Shown here: positions 16,183 to 23,060 of the stretch, one piece after another
Position numbering within the stretch: position 1 is the first letter of the stretch
Layout of the letters: each line of letters opens with the position of its first letter
Source: an uncultured Oscillospiraceae bacterium
Lineage (GTDB): Bacteria > Bacillota > Clostridia > Oscillospirales > Acutalibacteraceae
Assembly (NCBI GenBank): GCA_900553525.1
Contig: USDZ01000006.1
Coordinates: forward strand, 1 to 25,041
Reading direction: 5' to 3'
Length of the DNA stretch: 25,041 nucleotides
The notes under the pieces: generated by a model
What the model was told of the DNA's origin: nothing
The model's database searches: none
Seen by the model: only the letters and a program-made list of their open reading frames with translations
Program-made: the position numbers and the translations under genes

Positions 16183-18325
16183 GTTCCGTCCTCATCAGGA
16201 TATCTTCCTGTACCGACCGGTCAAGGCAGACATAATAGGCACTGAAACCGGATACCCGCACCACCAGGTTGCGGTAAGAGTCGGGGTTTTCCATCGCGTC
16301 CCGCAGAACATCCCGAGAGATGGAATTGATCTGTACCTCTTGTCCGCCTTTGAGAAAATACGTGCGGATCAGAGCGGACAGACATGCGCGTTTTTTAGGG
16401 TCTCGAAACATCGCCGGACTGTATTTCTGGTTGACGACCGTACCGGCACCAGCAAAAGTATAATCGGGCTTGGATAGGGAAAGAAACGTTGTAGTAGGTC
16501 CGTCCTTATCTCTGCCGTGCGTGGGGGAAGCCGCGTCGCTCAACGGCATTCCGTTCAGGCGTCCGTCAGGGGTGGCGGCAACCTCCCGTCCGGCCGAGAT
16601 GTTCTGCACATTCGAGGCAATGGCAAGATATACCCCGCCGCCGTCCCTTGTTTTGTATCGTGAGAAGATACGGGCATGGCTCTGGATAAACCATACTGCA
16701 TATTTATCGACGGATTCGAGGTTATTGCCATATTTAGGCGCTGCCAGCAAATCCGAGCGCAGATCTTCATATCCGGCGAAATTCGCTTTCAAGGCGTCCC
16801 GCAGTCCAGCCAGCGTAATCTTTTTCTGTTCAAAGACGACTTGTTCAATCGCCGCCAGAGAATCGGCCATAGTGGCGATCCCCATCCCGCAGACACCGTG
16901 AACCGACGGATAGAGGGCGCCTCCGTCGTTAATATCCTGTCCACGTCCGATGCAATCCCGGCAGAAACAGGAAAGGAAGGGCTGGGTATACTGTTGCCGA
17001 TTATAGCGGCCGTTCTCGTTATGGAAAACCGCCATGTATTCGGCAGCTCCATAAGCCATTTGCTGTTCCACGGCTTGCAATAGAGTGTCCATGTCTCCGA
17101 TTTCTTCCGCCGGAGGGGTGTCGGTTCCCAAATGCAATCCCGTTTGCATACAGTCGCCGCCATTTAGGGCATATTCTAAGTATTTGGGAGAATTAAAACG
17201 ACCGTCCGACCAGGGAGGCTGTTTACCCTGAATAAAATTCTCAATGCATCCCACCATGCAGTAATCGCGGCAATCTTCCAGCGTATATCCATAGCGGGCC
17301 AGGGCCGGAATATTCACGTTGTCGTTCATAAGAGCGGGATAGCCGATGCCACTGCCTATGACACGCAGACAGGCATCCATGAATGGTTCCGGTACGTCCG
17401 TATACAAGCGGGCGGATAGATTCGGACCGGGAATGCCGCATTCTTCCACTGCCTGCAGGATCAGATAACTCAGTTCATTGACTCCTCCGGAACCGTCCCG
17501 CTTTAGGCCTCCGATGGCGATATTCACCACGTCATCCGCCGCAAACAGCCGCCGTTCACCGATTTTATAAAGAGTACAGGACAGCAGCTCGAGCGCCTGT
17601 GCATCGTTTAAAATCCCCTTTTCTCTATCGCGAAGGTAAAAAGGGTAAAGAAATTGATCCAGACGCCCGAACGCCATGGCATACCGCCCTTGAAGGGAGA
17701 AGGTCAGATGTATCAGCCAGAGGAGCTGCAGCGCCTCATGGAAAGTGGCGGGAGGGGAGAGAGTTAGAGAATGGCAGATGCGGGACAATTCCCAAAACTG
17801 GTTTTGCGGACCGTCCGACATAGCCGCCGCTTTTTTTTGCGCCGCGCCTGCATACCGTTCGAGCATATCCGAAAAGCCCTGCATTGAGATCCGACAGGCC
17901 TCTAAAAAAACCGTTTTTTGGGGATCTCCACGATATTTTTCCGCCGATAGACGAATAGCCTCCAGCGTGCCCGCAACGCCTTTCTCCAATATGGTGGCAT
18001 AGTCCGGCGCAAAATGATCATAATTCATCCAGAATTGATGTCTGCCGTAACTGCCGACAATATCATCCGCTTTTTTCAGCATTCCCTCCGTGATCTCCGG
18101 ATCGTTCGAACCAATCGAACGGAGGGAGCCAAGCACTATATCGTCATCATATAAGTGGATCGGATGAAGCCGGCAGAGAGCCTCTTCCGCATAGGCTCTC
18201 GCTATGGGGACCGGATCGTCGTAGTGGTGCCGGTATCCTTGGTACAGATAATACGGATTGCATTTTTTCCATCCATCCGGCAGAGGGGCGGAGGCCTGGG
18301 CTTTCAACCGCTCTAAACGGGTCAT
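16175..18325 (-). CDS. Glycyl radical enzyme, non-PFL class, substrate unassigned
   Basis: A 716-residue GRE. The C-terminal radical loop RVSGFSAYYV carries the glycine G693. The thiyl-radical cysteine is C360 in YCMVGCIENF; the glutamate two residues later (E362) is the CxE pattern of dehydratase, C-N/C-S lyase and arylacetate decarboxylase GREs, not of pyruvate formate-lyase. The Cys-to-Gly distance (333) matches glycerol dehydratase and choline lyase, so the barrel is full length and the shortfall against ~790-850 residues lies in the N-terminus. FGRLDQFLYPFY and CIGRGQDINDGG are family core motifs. The start has GAGGTG eight bases upstream. No microcompartment or transporter gene is adjacent. 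It is the first gene of the operon, with an overlapping dedicated activase. The exact reaction is not predictable here. Confidence 0.95.
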   Translation of the reverse strand: MTRLERLKAQASAPLPDGWKKCNPYYLYQGYRHHYDDPVPIARAYAEEALCRLHPIHLYDDDIVLGSLRSIGSNDPEITEGMLKKADDIVGSYGRHQFWMNYDHFAPDYATILEKGVAGTLEAIRLSAEKYRGDPQKTVFLEACRISMQGFSDMLERYAGAAQKKAAAMSDGPQNQFWELSRICHSLTLSPPATFHEALQLLWLIHLTFSLQGRYAMAFGRLDQFLYPFYLRDREKGILNDAQALELLSCTLYKIGERRLFAADDVVNIAIGGLKRDGSGGVNELSYLILQAVEECGIPGPNLSARLYTDVPEPFMDACLRVIGSGIGYPALMNDNVNIPALARYGYTLEDCRDYCMVGCIENFIQGKQPPWSDGRFNSPKYLEYALNGGDCMQTGLHLGTDTPPAEEIGDMDTLLQAVEQQMAYGAAEYMAVFHNENGRYNRQQYTQPFLSCFCRDCIGRGQDINDGGALYPSVHGVCGMGIATMADSLAAIEQVVFEQKKITLAGLRDALKANFAGYEDLRSDLLAAPKYGNNLESVDKYAVWFIQSHARIFSRYKTRDGGGVYLAIASNVQNISAGREVAATPDGRLNGMPLSDAASPTHGRDKDGPTTTFLSLSKPDYTFAGAGTVVNQKYSPAMFRDPKKRACLSALIRTYFLKGGQEVQINSISRDVLRDAMENPDSYRNLVVRVSGFSAYYVCLDRSVQEDILMRTEHG

Positions 18326-18357
18326 GACCGCTTCACCTCACAATAGTTTTCTATCTC

Positions 18358-18386
18358 ATTATAGCGGGATCATTTGAAAAGACTAT
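18358..18386 (-). promoter_or_regulatory. Activator-dependent promoter of the GRE operon
   Basis: On the minus strand a perfect TATAAT (plus 18358-18363) sits 17 nt from ATAGTC (plus 18381-18386), a poor -35 box. A good -10 with a bad -35 is the usual shape of a promoter that needs an activator. The repeat at 18387-18414 directly abuts the -35 box. Confidence 0.6.
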
Positions 18387-18414
18387 GCACAAACCTACGC
18401 ATAAGTAGCACAAA
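18387..18414. promoter_or_regulatory. Tandem half-sites, probable AraC-type operator
   Basis: GCACAAA occurs at 18387-18393 and again at 18408-18414 in the same orientation, exactly 21 bp (two helical turns) apart. AraC-family proteins such as AraC itself bind direct repeats with this period next to the -35 box of their target. The site lies between the GRE promoter and the promoter of the divergent AraC-type gene. The binding protein is inferred. Confidence 0.5.
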
Positions 18415-18426
18415 ACAACAATCTTC

Positions 18427-18455
18427 TTGTGTAATCTTTCGAAAAGCGATATACT
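18427..18455 (+). promoter_or_regulatory. Promoter of the AraC-type regulator
   Basis: TTGTGT at 18427-18432, a 17-nt spacer and TATACT at 18450-18455. It drives the regulator at 18485 and lies 13 bp from the nearer half-site, so the regulator could also affect its own synthesis. Confidence 0.6.
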
Positions 18456-18484
18456 GTATCCTATAAAACAAGAGGATAAACGGA

Positions 18485-19300
18485 ATGGATACTTTGATTC
18501 TTTTACCGAAGTCTATACCACGGATTTGGTTTGCACATGAGTATGGGAGTGAACGGTACGATATCACCTTCGCGGTTATGCCGGACCGTTTGGAAATCTG
18601 CTATCTCATGCAGGGCGACATTATACAGGAGCGGGGAAATCGGACCGTCAAGATACCGGAGGGTTCGGTGGTGGTGAACGACTATGCTTGTCCGACGCGG
18701 TATTACAGCGATGGGAAATACTGCCGTCACCGTACCGTGGGGCTGCAAATGGCTTTTGAGCGAAAAGAGGAAGAGGGCGCGGTCAGCCTGCCTTGGATTC
18801 AAACACCGGGAGCCACGGCCACCTTGGCTGGGCAAATGATTTCCAGAATCATGGCGGAAAATGCCGTATCGGGTCCTTCCTCCGCCAAAAGCCGCTCCCT
18901 CATATTTGAATTGCTGTCCTTGCTGGACACGAAACATCCAAATCGGTCGGATTCTGAACGGTCATCTGCCAGCACCGTGCTGGCTGACGCCGCCCTGCAT
19001 TATCTAGCCGAACACCTGGATCGTCCGGTTACGGTGAAGGAGATTGCTTTGGCCCTGAATATCAGCGCCGGTTACTTGAGCATGGTTTTCAAGCGATACA
19101 CGGGTCAAAGTCCGATTGCCTATTTTAATCGTTTGAAAATGGAGCGTGTATGTGAGCTGATGCGAGTGCGCGGGTTGTCTCTCAAACAGGCCGGCGCATG
19201 CGTGGGATTGCTGGATGAAAATTATCTGAGCCGCCTGTTCCGTCGGTATACCGGTGTCTCCGTTAAAGAATTCCGCACGCGGGAATCCAACCTTTTGTAA
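18485..19300 (+). CDS. AraC-family transcriptional regulator of the GRE operon
   Basis: A 271-residue regulator. Residues 1-~150 form an N-terminal sensing domain of the cupin-like AraC type (beta-rich, e.g. RTVKIPEGSVVVNDYACP); the ligand is unknown. The C-terminal ~100 residues hold the two helix-turn-helix units: VTVKEIALALNISAGYLSMV (183-201), then LSLKQAGACVGLLDENYLSR (231-250) with LFRRYTGVSVKEFR. Both units look intact. It is divergent from the GRE operon across a 159-bp gap holding two promoters and a tandem repeat, so it most likely activates the operon in response to the GRE substrate. ATG 18485 has AGAGGA eight bases upstream. Confidence 0.95.
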   Translation: MDTLILLPKSIPRIWFAHEYGSERYDITFAVMPDRLEICYLMQGDIIQERGNRTVKIPEGSVVVNDYACPTRYYSDGKYCRHRTVGLQMAFERKEEEGAVSLPWIQTPGATATLAGQMISRIMAENAVSGPSSAKSRSLIFELLSLLDTKHPNRSDSERSSASTVLADAALHYLAEHLDRPVTVKEIALALNISAGYLSMVFKRYTGQSPIAYFNRLKMERVCELMRVRGLSLKQAGACVGLLDENYLSRLFRRYTGVSVKEFRTRESNLL

Positions 19301-19303
19301 GAC

Positions 19304-19331
19304 AAAAAGGCCAGCCAATAGGCTGGTCTTT
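19304..19331 (+). terminator. Intrinsic terminator of the AraC-type gene
   Basis: GGCCAGCC pairs with GGCTGGTC (one G-U) across an AATA loop, with A-T pairs below it; a short TTTAT follows. The T-run is brief, so efficiency may be moderate. Confidence 0.65.
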
Positions 19332-19406
19332 ATGCATGGATATGGGAAAAATAGGGAGGGGTGATGGGAAAGATACTGGAGAGATGGGAGATAGACAGAG
19401 GGGGTA

Positions 19407-19739
19407 ATGGAGATTGTGCATGCGGAAAGCCTGGTGCCGGAGAATCGTCTACTGAGAAAGATCGACGCAGGGGTGGACCTCAACTGGAACAATGTCCGCT
19501 GTTTCGTTCGTGAACTGGTTCCGGAAGTTGTTGCTCTCCGTGGAAAAATGCGGCGTTTCAAGAGCCATCTGCAGGTTTTTCGACAGGCAGAAGAGGCCGT
19601 TGCAAAAGGAATCCTTTTGCAACGGCCTCCTGAGAATCTCTGGAGGGCCATAGATTATGGCCCTTATTTCGCGTTTTATAGACGCGCAACTTCGCTTTTA
19701 CATGCATGCATTATTTTGCGCAATGGCGGCCCCTTCTGA
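19407..19739 (+). pseudogene. Decayed transposase fragment (IS1182/IS5-like N-terminus)
   Basis: The first ~25 residues of this frame (ESLVPENRLLRKIDAGVDL) match the conserved start of IS1182-type and related DUF772 transposases, which usually read LVPEDHLLRKID followed by AVDF. The homology stops after about position 19480: the rest of the frame is unlike a transposase, lacks the DDE catalytic residues and is far short of the usual ~450 residues. The +1 frame is open from 19492 to about 19650 and could hold a C-terminal scrap, suggesting an internal deletion that joined the two ends. I see no clear terminal inverted repeats or target duplication. The family call rests on a short motif. Confidence 0.45.
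19593..19629. repeat. Perfect 37-bp palindrome
   Basis: An 18-bp arm and its exact complement flank one central base (19611). It would form a very stable hairpin. No T-run follows on either strand, so it is not a typical terminator. It lies next to the transposase remnant and may be a structural or end feature of the lost element. Confidence 0.7.
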
Positions 19740-19859
19740 AAAAGCCCGCGGGCTATCAAGCGCCTTTATGCTGCGTTTTGCATACAGGAAATTTCGCTTA
19801 TGCCATTTCAGCACATTTCTAATCATCACGGCACATGTAACTGTCCGGATCCCATGCTT

Positions 19860-20552
19860 TTACGGCTGGCGTGCGGTCAGATACCAGATGGCCCGCTCGA
19901 TGGCATCCCGAGAATTGCCCCAATCGGCATTTTCGCCGCTGTTGCGGTAATCGAACATTTTGCAAAAATGCGAGACGTCTTCCCGTATTTCCTGAAGGGT
20001 CCTGCGGCTGAGCGTAGCGGCGGCTTTCATAAAATCCGGGGCCGTTTTTTTGCTCATATTTCGGGTAGCCGCTTCAACGAGGGCGGAAAAATGGGGGAGA
20101 CATAACGCCGTCTGTTCGTCGAACAGTGCACGGAACTCCTTTTCGGTCTCCCAAAGACGGCAGACCGTGGCCAGCATCCGTTTCATGGCCCAGTCCACTT
20201 GATTACATACAAAACAGGTGTCGGCGGCTTTTACAGCCGATTTTGCCTGGTTTTTGACGCTTTTCCCGATGATGGGAGGGCCGGCGTAAATTTGTTTTTC
20301 CATTTCGTCCAGATGGCTTTCCAGAATCAGTGCCACACCTAAGCGGTTTCGCTTTTTCAGCATCATCCGGTAGTGATCGATACAGAAACCTTGTTTATTG
20401 GTTTCCATGCGGACATCGGGTTCCATCATGGCAGCGCCAGTGATATATTCCACCACACGGTCTTCCAGGGTGCTGCGTAGCCGACACAGGGGACAGCCGT
20501 CCCGCGGCTCGAAGACCTCGCTGACCGGGATTGTCGTAATGTCGTCACGCAT
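19860..20552 (-). CDS. DUF6062-like protein with two CxxC/CxxH modules
   Basis: A 230-residue soluble protein, recalled as the DUF6062 family of Clostridia. Two similar modules are seen: CPLC (C20, C23) with GFCIDHY (C57, H60), and CFVC (C113, C116) with LCLPHF (C151, H154). Each gives four potential metal ligands, so two zinc or Fe-S sites are likely, arising by an internal duplication. The rest is helical and charged. No enzymatic motif is visible and the function is unknown. ATG 20552 is ten bases past AAAGGAG; a GTG at 20561 is too near. It faces a DNA glycosylase gene across an inverted repeat that contains its promoter, so the two may share control. Confidence 0.8.
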   Translation of the reverse strand: MRDDITTIPVSEVFEPRDGCPLCRLRSTLEDRVVEYITGAAMMEPDVRMETNKQGFCIDHYRMMLKKRNRLGVALILESHLDEMEKQIYAGPPIIGKSVKNQAKSAVKAADTCFVCNQVDWAMKRMLATVCRLWETEKEFRALFDEQTALCLPHFSALVEAATRNMSKKTAPDFMKAAATLSRRTLQEIREDVSHFCKMFDYRNSGENADWGNSRDAIERAIWYLTARQP

Positions 20553-20583
20553 GAGCGTCACGCTCCTTTATTTGGCTCTTTTC

Positions 20584-20610
20584 CCAGTATACCACAGCGT
20601 GGTATACTGG
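20584..20610. promoter_or_regulatory. Perfect inverted repeat (operator) overlapping the divergent promoter
   Basis: CCAGTATACCAC at 20584-20595 and GTGGTATACTGG at 20599-20610 are perfect complements around AGC. Each arm contains TATACT on its own strand. A dimeric repressor binding here would cover the -10 boxes in both directions. Because the DNA is palindromic, an RNA hairpin is the alternative, but no T-run follows. Confidence 0.6.
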
Positions 20611-20614
20611 ACAA
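20586..20614 (-). promoter_or_regulatory. Promoter of the DUF6062-like gene
   Basis: On the minus strand, TTGTCC (plus 20609-20614), a 17-nt spacer and TATACT (plus 20586-20591). The mirror TATACT at 20603-20608 would serve the glycosylase gene, but its -35 region (TTTCCC at 20580-20585) is weak. Confidence 0.55.
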
Positions 20615-20636
20615 GATGAAAAAAGGGGGAATTCCG

Positions 20637-21488
20637 ATGCGGGTCGAAGCGACCAAAACCGGTGTGCGAATTCTGGATGCACCACCTATCGACCTTGCCC
20701 AGACGTTTGACTGTGGGCAGTGTTTCCGTTTTGAACCGTATGGAGAGGGCGGATATCGCGGGATTGCCGGGTGTCATGCCGCTCAAATCCATTGGGATGG
20801 AAAAGTTCTCGCAATCGACGGTTCGCAGGAAGAACCGGTTACAGAAGAAGTATTTGAGGTTTTTTGGCGCCGGTATTTGGATCTTGACCGGGATTACGAG
20901 GCGATATACCGTTCCCTTGTTCGCCGGATGGGAAGCGTTATGAGGCGTTGTGTCCGCTATTCTCCGGGGTTGCGGGTATTGCGGCAGGAGCCGTTTGAGG
21001 CGCTAATCTCCTTTATTTTGTCTCAAAACAACAATGTTCCCCGGATCAAAGGCATCATTCGGCGCCTCTGCCGGTTTGGAGAACCTCTTGGCGGAGAGGC
21101 TTTTGCCTTTCCGACTCCGGAACGGATCCTGTCGCTCACGACAGAAGAAATGGCGGAACTGCGCTGCGGTTGGCGGGATGCCTACATACGGGACGCGGCA
21201 AGACGGGTGGCGGACGGCCGTCTGGACCTAGAGCAGGTGGCGTTGCTGCCCCTTTCAGAGGCAAGGCGAGAATTGCAAACGGTTCGGGGCATTGGACCGA
21301 AAGTGGCCGATTGCGTGCTGCTGTATGGCTTAGGGAGACTCGAGGCCTTTCCTCTCGATGTTTGGATGAAACGGGCAATGGTTTCGCTCTTTCCGAATAA
21401 AACGCCCGCCGATTTCGGGCGGTATGCCGGTATTGCCCAACAGGTGATTTTCCATTATTGCCGCTGCCATCCGCAGGAGGTTCGATAA
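20637..21488 (+). CDS. 8-oxoguanine DNA glycosylase / AP lyase (OGG1-type HhH-GPD)
   Basis: A 283-residue base-excision repair enzyme that removes oxidised guanine. The N-terminal OGG_N domain starts with DLAQTFDCGQCFRFEPYGEGG, close to OGG1. The helix-hairpin-helix is VRGIGPKVADCV, where K222 is the Schiff-base lysine, and the catalytic aspartate is D241 in FPLDVWMKR; their 19-residue spacing equals that of human OGG1 (K249 and D268). Both are present, so bifunctional glycosylase/lyase activity is expected. SQNNNVPRI is the conserved asparagine helix. No C-terminal Fe-S cluster is seen (the last cysteines, CRC, do not fit the MutY/Nth pattern). ATG 20637 follows AAAGGGGG; an ATG at 20616 lies ahead of that site. 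The gene is divergent from the DUF6062-like gene. Confidence 0.93.
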   Translation: MRVEATKTGVRILDAPPIDLAQTFDCGQCFRFEPYGEGGYRGIAGCHAAQIHWDGKVLAIDGSQEEPVTEEVFEVFWRRYLDLDRDYEAIYRSLVRRMGSVMRRCVRYSPGLRVLRQEPFEALISFILSQNNNVPRIKGIIRRLCRFGEPLGGEAFAFPTPERILSLTTEEMAELRCGWRDAYIRDAARRVADGRLDLEQVALLPLSEARRELQTVRGIGPKVADCVLLYGLGRLEAFPLDVWMKRAMVSLFPNKTPADFGRYAGIAQQVIFHYCRCHPQEVR

Positions 21489-21573
21489 AAGCCGGGCGAT
21501 TTTCACAAGAATTTAACAAAACGGATAGTCAAGTTGTGAGGTAATCCATCTTTTTCTTTTTCAAAAATTGGTG

Positions 21574-21579
21574 TATAAT
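21574..21579 (+). promoter_or_regulatory. -10 box of the aldolase promoter
   Basis: A perfect TATAAT at 21574-21579, preceded at 17 nt by a poor -35 box (TTTTTC) in a T-rich tract. It lies 31 bp before the aldolase start codon. The T/A-rich upstream stretch may act like an UP element. Confidence 0.5.
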
Positions 21580-21610
21580 AGAAACAGTACTTCACAGGAG
21601 GATGAGAAAA

Positions 21611-22546
21611 ATGCCCCTTGTCAACACAAAGGAAATGTTTAAAAAGGCCTATGAAGGCGGTTATGCAATCGGCGCTTTTAATGTCAACAATATGGAAATT
21701 GTGCAGGGGATCGTAGAAGCCTGCAAGGAACTGAATTCTCCGGTTATTTTGCAAGCTTCGGGTGGTGCCCGTAAATATGCACATTCCGCCTATTTGACCC
21801 ATATGGTGCAGGCGGCGGTGGAGGAGACGGGCCTTCCCATTGCGCTCCATCTCGATCATGGCTCCAGCTTCGAACTGTGCAAGGACTGCATCGACAGTGG
21901 TTTTACTTCGGTAATGATCGATGGTTCTCACCTGGATTATGAAGAAAATGTCGCCATTACCAAAAAGGTTGTTGAATACGCGCATGAGCGGAACGTCACT
22001 GTGGAGGGGGAACTCGGCCAACTTGCCGGCATCGAGGATGATGTGAAGGTCGAAGCGGATAAGGCCAACTACACCGATCCCGATCAGGTTCAGGATTTTG
22101 TCTCCCGTACAGGGGTGGATTCCTTGGCCATCGCCATCGGTACCAGCCACGGCGCTTTTAAGTTTAAACCTGGCCAGAAGCCTCAGCTTCGGTTTGATAT
22201 TCTGAAAGAGGTGATGGACCGCCTTCCCGGCTATCCGATCGTGCTGCACGGCGCTTCGTCCGTCATGCCGGAGTATGTGGCGCTGGTCAATCAGTACGGC
22301 GGGCAGATGGCCGACGCCATCGGTATTCCGGAAGATATGCTTCGGGAAGCAGCCTCGATGGCGGTCTGCAAGATCAACGTGGATTCCGATCTGCGTCTGG
22401 CCATGACCGCCGGTATCCGGAAGCACCTGGCGGAAAATCCGACTCACTTCGATCCTCGTCAGTATCTGGGTGATGGACGCCAGTTCATTCATGATGTGGT
22501 CAGGCACAAGATCGAGACGGTTCTCGGCAGCGCCGGAAAGGCTTGA
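21611..22546 (+). CDS. fba: Class II fructose-1,6-bisphosphate aldolase
   Basis: Cleaves fructose-1,6-bisphosphate to glyceraldehyde-3-phosphate and dihydroxyacetone phosphate in glycolysis (and the reverse); a zinc enzyme of the cytoplasm. The 311 residues fit the class IIB (FbaA/GatY-like) form. Catalytic D82 and zinc ligand H83 lie in HLDHGSS, E134 in VEGELGQLAG, and the zinc histidine H180 in GTSHGAFK; VLHGASS follows with the next histidine. NVNNMEI at the start is the conserved N-terminal motif. Tagatose-bisphosphate specificity cannot be excluded, but there is no sugar operon nearby. AGGAGG is eight bases before ATG 21611. It has its own -10 box and terminator, so it is monocistronic, as expected of a strongly expressed glycolytic gene. 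Confidence 0.96.
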   Translation: MPLVNTKEMFKKAYEGGYAIGAFNVNNMEIVQGIVEACKELNSPVILQASGGARKYAHSAYLTHMVQAAVEETGLPIALHLDHGSSFELCKDCIDSGFTSVMIDGSHLDYEENVAITKKVVEYAHERNVTVEGELGQLAGIEDDVKVEADKANYTDPDQVQDFVSRTGVDSLAIAIGTSHGAFKFKPGQKPQLRFDILKEVMDRLPGYPIVLHGASSVMPEYVALVNQYGGQMADAIGIPEDMLREAASMAVCKINVDSDLRLAMTAGIRKHLAENPTHFDPRQYLGDGRQFIHDVVRHKIETVLGSAGKA

Positions 22547-22565
22547 TTGTTTAAAAGATTCTTTA

Positions 22566-22599
22566 CCGCCGGGTACGGAAGTCCCCGGCGGATTTTTTT
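22566..22599 (+). terminator. Intrinsic terminator of the aldolase gene
   Basis: CCGCCGGG at 22566-22573 pairs with CCCGGCGG at 22584-22591 across a 10-nt loop, followed by seven T at 22593-22599. Confidence 0.92.
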
Positions 22600-22708
22600 A
22601 TGTTTTTGGTTTTAGGCGGAATTCCGTTGAAAATTTCCGCCGCCCTCTTTATTTTCACGCTGTAATGTGTTAAACTAGATTCAGAGTATAGCATTGGGGG
22701 GATTTCCC

Positions 22709-23011
22709 ATGAATTCCAAAATCAAAGACGAGAACACCGATTTTTTGTTTCAGGCCATCCTCCAGCTCAAGAATATGGAGGAATGCTATCAGTTCTTCGA
22801 GGATCTTTGTACGGTCTCTGAAATCAAAGCTATGTCCCAGCGCATCGTGGTGGCCAAAATGCTCAGCGATAAGCGTGTGTACAGCGACATTGTGGCGGCG
22901 ACTGGAGCCTCCACCGCCACCATCAGCCGGGTCAACCGCTCTTTGATCTATGGTTGCGACGCATATGACATGGTTTTTTCCCGGATGGAGAAAAATCGGG
23001 ATCCGGATTGA
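22709..23011 (+). CDS. YerC/YecD-type TrpR-like DNA-binding protein
   Basis: A 100-residue helical protein of the TrpR-related YerC/YecD family. The N-terminal helices (FLFQAILQLKNMEECYQFF) are the dimerisation part. The helix-turn-helix is YSDIVAATGASTATISRVNR (about residues 59-78), with the TGAS-TISR pattern of this family. There is no reason to think it binds tryptophan; ligand and targets of this family are not established as far as I know. ATG 22709 follows GGGGGA; a TTG at 22694 is unlikely. It is followed 49 nt later by a methyltransferase gene with its own good ribosome binding site, so the two may form a small operon. Confidence 0.93.
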   Translation: MNSKIKDENTDFLFQAILQLKNMEECYQFFEDLCTVSEIKAMSQRIVVAKMLSDKRVYSDIVAATGASTATISRVNRSLIYGCDAYDMVFSRMEKNRDPD

Positions 23012-23060
23012 CGAGACTTCGGGGTACCATCCTCCGGTATGGAAAGGGTGGAGACTATCA

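Larger units (their letters stand above)
19332..19859. other. 528-bp region without an intact gene
   Basis: This stretch begins purine-rich (19332-19406), then carries a transposase-like fragment (19407-about 19490), a 37-bp palindrome (19593-19629) and about 200 bp with nothing recognisable apart from the short palindrome gcccgcgggc near 19743. It looks like the residue of a mobile element. Confidence 0.5.

Noticed and set aside
16175..18325. Pyruvate formate-lyase
   Set aside because: PFL has two adjacent catalytic cysteines and an activase without ferredoxin clusters; here there is one cysteine in a CxE motif and the activase has two clusters.
19004..19651. 215-codon minus-strand frame over the AraC C-terminus and the IS remnant
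   Set aside because: It is antisense to the two helix-turn-helix units and crosses a terminator; arginine- and serine-rich composition suggests non-coding.
21503..22507. 334-codon minus-strand frame covering nearly all of the aldolase
   Set aside because: The aldolase on the plus strand has every catalytic residue; the antisense frame is a compositional shadow and shows no recognised motif.
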